A stretch of DNA of 30,440 bases from PALSA-243 sp049522755. GTDB taxonomy: Bacteria; Acidobacteriota; Terriglobia; Bryobacterales; Bryobacteraceae. Position 1 is the stretch's first letter; each line of letters opens with the position of its first letter. Under the pieces are notes generated by a model. That model was given only the letters and a program-made list of their open reading frames with translations. It made no database searches and was not told the origin of the DNA. Shown here one piece after another: positions 15,526-21,700 of this stretch. Where the stretch lies: NCBI GenBank assembly GCA_049522755.1, contig JBEKNN010000096.1:1-30440 (forward strand), in the 5' to 3' direction. Made by a program: the position numbers and the translations under genes.

Positions 15526-18500
15526 TCGATGGCGTCAGGTCGATAACCTTCTGCAGGCGGTACTGGAGCGCCCGTCGGGAGACCGCGACGGCTTCCTGCG
15601 GGAGGCAAGCGCGGGCGACGAGGCGCTGGAGCGGGAAGTCCGGTCACTGCTGGCGTTGGAGGAGCAGGCAGGAAGGTTCCTGGAGAATCCGGCGATGGAA
15701 GTGGCGGCGCGGGCAATCGCGCTTCAGAGCACGGATGCGCAGGAAGGCGCCGGCTCTCTCACCGGCCAGATCATCTCCCACTATCGAATCCTAGAGAAGG
15801 TGGGCGCCGGCGGCATGGGCGTCGTTTACAAGGCCGAGGACATTCGCCTGCACCGGTTTGTGGCGATCAAGTTCCTGCCGGATGAAATCGTTCGTGACCC
15901 ACGCGCGCTCAGCCGCTTCGAGCGGGAGGCGCGGGCCGCTTCCGCTTTGAACCACGCCAATATCTGCACGATTTATGAAGTGGAGGAATACAATCGCCAG
16001 CCGGTGATCGTCATGGAGCTGCTGGAAGGCGAGACCTTGAAGCAGAGAATCCGCGACAAGCCTGTCCCCACGGAAGAACTGCTGGATTTTGGCATCCAGA
16101 CATCCGATGCTTTGGAAGCCGCCCACGCGCAGGGAATCGTCCACCGCGACATTAAACCCGCGAATATATTCGTCACCAAGCGCGGCCATGCGAAGATTCT
16201 CGACTTTGGATTGGCGAAAGTCAGTACCATCCTCGACCCTCGCGTAGACGCCGGTGAGACTGCGGGATCGACCGTCACTATGGAAGACCAACTGACCAGT
16301 TCAAGGAGCGCGATGGGGACGGTGTCTTATATGTCGCCGGAGCAAGTCCGCGCTCAACCTTTGGACGCGCGCACGGATTTGTTCTCGTTCGGAGTGGTGC
16401 TGTATGAAATGGCGACGGGCAAGCTGCCATTTCGCGGGGAAAGCTCGGGGGTCATTTTCGATTCCATTCTCAACAAGGCTCCTGTGCCCGCAGTGCGCCT
16501 GAATCCCGACTTACCAGCGGAGTTAGAGCGCATCATCGACAAGTGTCTCGAAAAAGATCGCGACCTGCGCTATCAGCACGCCGCGGAAATACGCGCCGAT
16601 CTTCAGCGCCTGAAGCGGGGGTGGGACAGGCCTCCCGGCCTGTCCGGAAAGGCCAGGAGGCCTGTCCCACTAGCTGCCGCGGCGGCAATAGTGCTGGGTC
16701 TGGCATTGTGCATCGCAGGTTACTTCTATTTTCACCGGGCACTTTACAGTGGACCGAAACTCACGAACAAGGATACGATTGTCCTCGCCGATTTCGAGAA
16801 CAAGACGGGCGACCCGGTGTTTGACGGGACGCTTCGCCAGGGGTTGGCGGTACAGCTGGAACAGTCGCCCTTCCTCAGTCTCGTCTCCGACCAACGTATC
16901 CAGCAGACGCTGCCTCTGATGGGTCAGCCGCCGGATGCGCGACTCACTCCGGAGATCGCTAAGGTAATTTGCGAGCGAACCGCCAGCGCGGCCTTCCTGG
17001 AAGGCTCGATTAGCAGGCTCGGGAGTCCGTACGTATTGTGGTTACGCGCCAGGAACTGCGTTACGGGAGAGGTCCTGTATGACGAGCAAGTGCAGGCGCC
17101 AAGAAAGGAAGACGTCCTGAATGTCCTAAGTCAAATTGCCAGTAAGTTCAGAACCCAAGCCGGCGAATCGCTGGCCACGGTCGAAAAGTACTCGACTCCG
17201 CTCGCCGAGGCTACCACGCCGTCACTCGAAGCTTTGAAAGCCTATAGCCTGGCGTTGAAGGTGGCCTATTCAACCGGGGCTGCAGCCGCTCTGCCCCTCT
17301 TCCAGCGGGCCGTTGAACTCGACCCCAAATTCGCGAAGGCATACGCGCACCTGGGTATCTATTACAGCGATGTAGGAGAGTTTGCCCTCGCCAGGGAGAG
17401 CATGACCAAGGCCTATCAGTTGCGGGATCGCGCCAGTGAACAGGAGAGGTTCTTTATCACGGTTAACTACGATCGGCAGGTGACGGGAAACCTGGACAAG
17501 GCGCAACAGACTCTTGAGTCGTGGACGCAAACCTATCCTCGCGATAAACAGCCCCGCGGATTCCTGTCGGTTGTTTACCAGGGACTCGGTAAGTACGAGA
17601 AATCCATCGAGCAAACCAAAATAGCAATCGGGATCGATCCGGACTTTACCCCCGGGTATATCAATCAAGTCTGGAGCAATCTATACCTTGATCGCCCGGA
17701 GGAAGCCGGAAAGGTCCTGCAGCAAGCCTCCGATCGCAAAATCGAAACCGAGAATGTTTTCGTCCTTCGATATTACATCGCCTTTCTGAAAGGCGACAAG
17801 CCGGGAATGGAACAGGCCGTGGCCCTGGCGCAGGGGAAACCCGGAGCGGAAGACTGGGTGTCCCACGAAGAGTCTTTTGCCTTGGCGTATTCCGGCCGCT
17901 TGCAGCAGGCCAGGAGCATGTCGCGGCGTGCTGTGGCCCTGGCCCAACAAGCTGCTCACAAGGAAAAGGCGGCTCTGTACGAAGCAGGCGCGGCAGTCAG
18001 GGAGGCCTTCTTTGGCAATGCGCCCGAGGCGCGGCGGAGCGCGATGGCCGCACTCGAGTTTTCCAAGGATCGGGATGTGGAGGATGGCGCCGCCTTTGCA
18101 CTCGCGCTCGCGGGGGACCCCGCCCGGTCTCAAACGCTCGCGGATGATTTGGAAAAGCGCTTCCCGGAGGATACGTCTGCGCGATTTATGTACGTGCCGG
18201 CGCTCCGCGCGGTTTTGGCGCTGGACCATGGTTTGAAGCGGGGCAAGCCTTCAGAGGCTGTCGAATTGCTACAAACCGCGGCTCCCTACGATTTGGCCGC
18301 ACCGGGAAGCTACTTTGGCTTTTTCGGGTACATGTATCCGGGCTACGTGCGAGGGGAGGCGTATCTGGCTGCACATCGATACGTCGAAGCCGCCGCGGAA
18401 TTCCAGAGAATTCTCGATCATCGCGGCCTAATTTTCTGCGATCCTGTTGGCGCAGTGGCGCGCTTGCAACTCGGCAGAGTTTTGGCTTTGTCGGGAGACA

Positions 18501-18610
18501 CGGCCAAGGCAAAAGCTGCCTACCAGGATTTCCTCACTCTGTGGAAAGACGCCGATCGGGACATCCCGATCTTCCAGCAAGCCAAGGCGGAATACGCCAG
18601 GCTGCAGTGA
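15515..18610 (+). CDS. Membrane Ser/Thr protein kinase with TPR sensor region
   Basis: A 1031-aa protein. An N-terminal helical leader (1-85, WRQVDNLLQAVLERP) precedes a Hanks-type kinase domain (about 90-368) with the Gly-loop GAGGMGVVYKA, Lys119 in VAIK, catalytic Asp212 in HRDIKPAN, Asp230 in DFG and an SPE motif. A single membrane helix (about 388-408) follows, then an extracytoplasmic part: a 'TIVLADFENKTGDPVFDGTLRQGLAVQLEQSPF' domain (about 425-560) and several TPR-like repeats (about 570-1025, e.g. 'AKAYAHLGIYYSDVGEFALARESMTKAY'). The order is typical of acidobacterial kinases paired with ECF factors. The expected output is phosphorylation of the overlapping sigma factor or other targets. 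A 50-bp palindrome is read through in frame just before the membrane helix. Confidence 0.93.
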   Translation: MDSDRWRQVDNLLQAVLERPSGDRDGFLREASAGDEALEREVRSLLALEEQAGRFLENPAMEVAARAIALQSTDAQEGAGSLTGQIISHYRILEKVGAGGMGVVYKAEDIRLHRFVAIKFLPDEIVRDPRALSRFEREARAASALNHANICTIYEVEEYNRQPVIVMELLEGETLKQRIRDKPVPTEELLDFGIQTSDALEAAHAQGIVHRDIKPANIFVTKRGHAKILDFGLAKVSTILDPRVDAGETAGSTVTMEDQLTSSRSAMGTVSYMSPEQVRAQPLDARTDLFSFGVVLYEMATGKLPFRGESSGVIFDSILNKAPVPAVRLNPDLPAELERIIDKCLEKDRDLRYQHAAEIRADLQRLKRGWDRPPGLSGKARRPVPLAAAAAIVLGLALCIAGYFYFHRALYSGPKLTNKDTIVLADFENKTGDPVFDGTLRQGLAVQLEQSPFLSLVSDQRIQQTLPLMGQPPDARLTPEIAKVICERTASAAFLEGSISRLGSPYVLWLRARNCVTGEVLYDEQVQAPRKEDVLNVLSQIASKFRTQAGESLATVEKYSTPLAEATTPSLEALKAYSLALKVAYSTGAAAALPLFQRAVELDPKFAKAYAHLGIYYSDVGEFALARESMTKAYQLRDRASEQERFFITVNYDRQVTGNLDKAQQTLESWTQTYPRDKQPRGFLSVVYQGLGKYEKSIEQTKIAIGIDPDFTPGYINQVWSNLYLDRPEEAGKVLQQASDRKIETENVFVLRYYIAFLKGDKPGMEQAVALAQGKPGAEDWVSHEESFALAYSGRLQQARSMSRRAVALAQQAAHKEKAALYEAGAAVREAFFGNAPEARRSAMAALEFSKDRDVEDGAAFALALAGDPARSQTLADDLEKRFPEDTSARFMYVPALRAVLALDHGLKRGKPSEAVELLQTAAPYDLAAPGSYFGFFGYMYPGYVRGEAYLAAHRYVEAAAEFQRILDHRGLIFCDPVGAVARLQLGRVLALSGDTAKAKAAYQDFLTLWKDADRDIPIFQQAKAEYARLQ
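16621..16670 (+). repeat. 50-bp palindromic element inside the kinase coding sequence
   Basis: Perfect 15-bp arms GTGGGACAGGCCTCC (16621-16635) and GGAGGCCTGTCCCAC (16656-16670) enclose a GGCC-rich core that can itself pair. It resembles the intergenic GACAGGC-type elements of this window. It is translated in frame as WDRPPGLSGKARRPVP, placed between the kinase domain and the membrane helix. Confidence 0.85.
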
Positions 18611-18653
18611 GCGAACAACCAAGAGCGTTGCCACGTCCCTGAATCGAGCCGGC

Positions 18654-20234
18654 TCAGCCAATATTGCCCTTCTTCATTTCGCCGGCCAGATATTCGCTGG
18701 CGCGCATTGAGAGCGACAATATCGTCATCGTAGGGTTCTGCCATCCGCACGTAACAAAAGCGGCGCCATCCACCACAAACAGATTCTGGATGTCGTGGCT
18801 TTGGTTCCACTTGTTGAGCACACTGGTTTTGGGGTTGTCTCCCATGCGGCACGTCCCCACTTCGTGAATGCTGTATCCGGGCGGATAGAAACGGTCGGTC
18901 TTGGAAATCAGGTCCCAGCCGGCGGTGTGGAAAATGTCTTCAATCGTGTCGGCGGCATCCTTGGCCATGTTCAACTCGTTGGGGCCATCCTTCACTTCGA
19001 TGTGCAACACCGGAATGCCCCAGGCGTCGGTCACGTTCTTGTTGATGCTCACATGGTTTTCGAAGCGGGCGGGCCGCTCGCCGAAAATGCTTCCCGAGAC
19101 GCAGGAGCCGGCGTAGTGATCCAGCTTTTTCTGCAACGCGTCGCCATATTCGGCGAAGAAATCGGGGTTGGCGCCCTGGCCGCTGCTGAGCAGGACGCAA
19201 TAGCCCTTAATGAAATTGCGCTTGTCGTCTTTGGTAAGGTTGCGGAAGCGGGGCACGAATGCGCTGCCGCCCATCAATCCCTCCGGGCGCTTGCCATCGC
19301 GCGCTTCGGGCACCGACGCCACCACCTGCACGCCGTAAATCTGGTCGTGCAAATAATGTCCCAGCACGCCGCTCGAATTGCACAGGCCGGAATTCATCAG
19401 CAACCGCGTGCTCTCAAGGCAGCCCGCGGCCACCACCACCGCCCGCGCTTTCACCTGCATTTCGCGCCGCGAATGCCGGTCCACGATATACGCGCCGTTG
19501 GCCTTGCCGGTATTTTTATCGGTGGTAATCTCGCGCACGATGGCGTTCGATACCATCTGCAATTTGCCCGTGGCCATGGCATCCGGCAGCAGCAGATTGA
19601 CCGAGCTGGCCAGCCCGTTCTGCCCTAATGACGACCGCATCTTGGAGAATTTCATGCCATGCCGCTGCTTGCCCAACTCCGCCATTTTGGCGATGGTCTG
19701 GCTATCCGGCCCGGTCTGCATTTCGACGAAGTTGCCATCGGGAAACTCCGGCCACCCTTCCTTGCGGCCCATGACGCGGAAGATTCCCTCGACGCGCGAA
19801 TAGTAGGGGTCCAGGTCGGCCAGGCTGATGGGCCAGTTCTGGCCCGTGCCCTCCAGATCGCCCGCCTTGAATTCGTAATCGCTGAGGCGGAACGATTGCC
19901 GCGCCCAGAAGAGCGATCGGCCGCCCACCAGGCGGACGCGCACCCAGTTGTAGGGATTGGCGGGATCGTGCGTATAAGGCACTTCCTTCTCGTCCACCCA
20001 TTGATTGGCGTTGAACTCGTTGGCTTGAAAAACGTGCGGAAGGCGTCCCGGCTGTCCGAAACCGTGGAACGGCAAATCGTAGGTGGCCTTGGTGACTCGA
20101 TTGTGCTCGAATTCGGGCTCTGGCCCGGCGTTGAGCATGAGGCATTCGACGCCCTCTTTGGTCAGTATGTTGGCCGCCATGCCGCCGGAGTGGCCGGAGC
20201 CCACGATAAGAACGTCGTACACTTTTGCGGGCAT
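18654..20234 (-). CDS. GMC-family FAD oxidoreductase
   Basis: A 526-aa flavoprotein of the glucose-methanol-choline family, similar in type to membrane-linked gluconate/sorbitol dehydrogenase large subunits. The FAD-binding GSGHSGG is at 12-18 (VYDVLIVGSGHSGGMAANILTKEGVECLMLNAG). 'VGGRSLFWARQSFR', 'VVVAAGCLESTRLLMNS' and a C-terminal domain with HEVGTCRMG (His457) and NPTMTI (Asn500) are present; the latter pair matches the family's active-site His/Asn positions. No signal peptide is present. It begins three bases after the Tat-signal small subunit gene, with ribosome site CGGAG overlapping that stop, so the two are co-translated. The substrate cannot be told from sequence. It converges on the kinase gene. 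Confidence 0.93.
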   Translation of the reverse strand: MPAKVYDVLIVGSGHSGGMAANILTKEGVECLMLNAGPEPEFEHNRVTKATYDLPFHGFGQPGRLPHVFQANEFNANQWVDEKEVPYTHDPANPYNWVRVRLVGGRSLFWARQSFRLSDYEFKAGDLEGTGQNWPISLADLDPYYSRVEGIFRVMGRKEGWPEFPDGNFVEMQTGPDSQTIAKMAELGKQRHGMKFSKMRSSLGQNGLASSVNLLLPDAMATGKLQMVSNAIVREITTDKNTGKANGAYIVDRHSRREMQVKARAVVVAAGCLESTRLLMNSGLCNSSGVLGHYLHDQIYGVQVVASVPEARDGKRPEGLMGGSAFVPRFRNLTKDDKRNFIKGYCVLLSSGQGANPDFFAEYGDALQKKLDHYAGSCVSGSIFGERPARFENHVSINKNVTDAWGIPVLHIEVKDGPNELNMAKDAADTIEDIFHTAGWDLISKTDRFYPPGYSIHEVGTCRMGDNPKTSVLNKWNQSHDIQNLFVVDGAAFVTCGWQNPTMTILSLSMRASEYLAGEMKKGNIG

Positions 20235-20237
20235 GGT

Positions 20238-20897
20238 TTAACTCCGGTAGATGGGATCGATGGGGTTCAGATAAGCTCCGCCGCCACCGCCGCCGCGGCG
20301 TCTTCCGGACGCTGCTCCCGCGGTGGCCCACTCGCGCGAGTTCTGCGTAGCGGTGCGGATATCGCGATGCGCCTCGACGACGAACTGAACCGCCGGGTCC
20401 TTGGGCGAATCGTGAAACCAGGCGACGGGCACGAGCAAGGGGCGAACGACCGTGTCCGCATCGGCGTCGCTAAGATCGGCGAACGCTTTCTTGAAGCTCT
20501 TCTTGGCGTTGGCGTTGAGCGTATCGAGTCCGCTGCGGTAGAGCTTTTGGCGGTCGGGCAGCGACGCGCCGATCAGGAAATCGAGGAACTCGGGCGCTCC
20601 GCATTCAAGCGCGCCGGGACTTCCATCCAAGGGCGGCATCAGCAACGCGCTCAGTCTGCGCAGGGCGGAAAACTGCGCCGGCGTAAAGAAACGCGGTTCG
20701 GCATCCGCCACCAGTTCGGGCGAAGTCTCGTCGAACGTGGGAATGTTGGAGCCACCGGAGCGGCCTCCGCCTCCACCGCGTCCACCGGCGGGCGGCTGGG
20801 CCGCGGGAGTTTGGGGAGCGGGCGACTGCGCCTGGGCGATCAGCGCCGGAGCCACCGGCAGCGCGGCCAGAGTTTTGAAAAAGCGACGGCGTTTCAT
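20238..20897 (-). CDS. Gluconate 2-dehydrogenase subunit 3-like protein, Tat signal
   Basis: A 219-aa protein with an N-terminal twin-arginine-type signal: KRRRFFK followed by a hydrophobic core (TLAALPVAPALIAQA). A Pro/Gly-rich linker (about 25-50) leads to the subunit-3 domain (about 65-190), with 'FFTPAQFSALRRLSALLMPPLDGSPGALECGAPEFLDFLIG' and 'DADTVVRPLLVPVAWFHDSP'. In characterised complexes this small subunit carries the Tat signal and may escort the signal-less GMC partner across the membrane. It is the first gene of the pair. A TATCAT at 20908-20913 (minus strand) could be a -10 box, but the -35 is unclear. The Gly-rich tail (GRRRGGGGGG) is unusual. Confidence 0.9.
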   Translation of the reverse strand: MKRRRFFKTLAALPVAPALIAQAQSPAPQTPAAQPPAGGRGGGGGRSGGSNIPTFDETSPELVADAEPRFFTPAQFSALRRLSALLMPPLDGSPGALECGAPEFLDFLIGASLPDRQKLYRSGLDTLNANAKKSFKKAFADLSDADADTVVRPLLVPVAWFHDSPKDPAVQFVVEAHRDIRTATQNSREWATAGAASGRRRGGGGGGAYLNPIDPIYRS

Positions 20898-21018
20898 GTT
20901 TTCCGCGATGATACCATTTGCCGAGCCCGGAGTCTGCCCCTGGTAGTCTCAGGCGCATAACAGTTTTTGGCGGACTATCGCCGCTCAGTGCCTGTAATCC
21001 ACTCCTAGAAGGGAGACA

Positions 21019-21123
21019 ATGACGCCCGGTCACAGCACTGGCTCCAACGCCGCCACTCTGCGGGTCAGGCCACCGCCGACCCTATTTCGGACAGTTTTCA
21101 TCTCTACGCCGGTCACTTGGTAG
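21019..21123 (+). CDS. Possible 34-aa peptide
   Basis: An ATG preceded by AGAAGGGAG at good spacing opens a 34-codon frame (MTPGHSTGSNAATLRVRPPP...). It has no hydrophobic segment or recognisable motif. The ribosome site is the only support; it may be chance or a gene remnant. Confidence 0.15.
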   Translation: MTPGHSTGSNAATLRVRPPPTLFRTVFISTPVTW

Positions 21124-21255
21124 GCCAGTTTCGGCGGCAGCACTTCTACGGGATGATTACTAGCCAAAGTGGATGCCGTGAGCGGCGTTTACCAGGATTT
21201 ACCACCTATCGCTCCTGCGTGCGGTGCGCGCTCAGGGATGGATCAATGTACGAGT

Positions 21256-21288
21256 GGGGCGTCACCCGCCCCTATCGCCGCAAGCGGC
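21256..21288 (+). repeat. Paired hairpins, family-2-like
   Basis: GGGGCG/CGCCCC (21256-21261, 21267-21272) preceded by GAGT, followed by the palindrome GCCGCAAGCGGC (21277-21288). The GAGTGGGGCG lead matches the element at 27743. Confidence 0.5.
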
Positions 21289-21325
21289 ATTAGCGAGTAT
21301 TTCACAATCGCGTTCATCGCCCATC

Positions 21326-21354
21326 TTGATTTATATACTTCACGAAAGTATAAT
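21326..21354 (+). promoter_or_regulatory. Sigma70-type promoter of padR-ADOP
   Basis: TTGATT (21326-21331), a spacer of exactly 17 bases and a perfect TATAAT (21349-21354). The expected transcription start, near 21361, lies only about four bases before the PadR ATG at 21365, which has no ribosome site. Confidence 0.8.
21334..21352 (+). promoter_or_regulatory. Palindromic operator, probable PadR site
   Basis: TATACTT (21334-21340) and AAGTATA (21346-21352) form a perfect 7-bp inverted repeat with a 5-base spacer. It lies within the promoter and overlaps the -10 box. PadR regulators typically repress their own promoter through such AT-rich dyads. Confidence 0.7.
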
Positions 21355-21364
21355 TCGGTACAGC

Positions 21365-21700
21365 ATGTCATTCAATCGCGACCTGAACAAAGGCAGCGCC
21401 GAGCTGCTGGTCCTCACTTTACTCGAGGGCCGGCCGCGTCATGGATATGACATCGGCAAGCTGATCGAAAAACGTTCCCAGGGACAGATCCGCTTCCGCA
21501 TCGGGTCGCTGTACCCCATCCTGTTCCGGCTGGAGGACCGCGGTCTGATCGCCGGCCGCTGGCTGGAGAAAGACGGCGAGCGCCGTCGCCGCTGTTACCG
21601 GCTCACGCCCGCCGGGCGCAAGTTCCTGCAAGCCCAGCGCACTTCCTGGGAGGAGTTTGTCGCCACCGTCAACCGGATTGTTCGGCCCAGCCATGCCTGA
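21365..21700 (+). CDS. PadR-family transcriptional regulator
   Basis: A 111-aa winged-helix repressor. 'KGSAELLVLTLLEGRPRHGYDIGKLIEKRSQGQIRFRIGSLYPILFRLEDRGLIAGRWLEKDGERRRRCYRLTPAGRKFL' covers the whole PadR DNA-binding domain (about 8-90); a short C-terminal helix for dimerisation follows. It belongs to the acidobacterial type that sits before ADOP permeases. ATG 21365 is chosen because the promoter ends just before it; an upstream in-frame start (21224) would precede the promoter. The message would be leaderless or nearly so. Its last eight bases overlap the start of the ADOP gene. Confidence 0.93.
   Translation: MSFNRDLNKGSAELLVLTLLEGRPRHGYDIGKLIEKRSQGQIRFRIGSLYPILFRLEDRGLIAGRWLEKDGERRRRCYRLTPAGRKFLQAQRTSWEEFVATVNRIVRPSHA

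Larger units (their letters stand above)
20898..21325. other. Intergenic region between divergent operons
   Basis: About 430 bases without a confident gene. It holds a short ORF with a good ribosome site (21019-21123), a pair of hairpins (21256-21288) and, at its right end, the PadR promoter. No RNA gene recognised. Confidence 0.5.

Noticed and set aside
18795..20960. Long plus-strand frames of 277 and 433 aa
   Set aside because: Antisense to the GMC and small-subunit genes; no recognisable domain.
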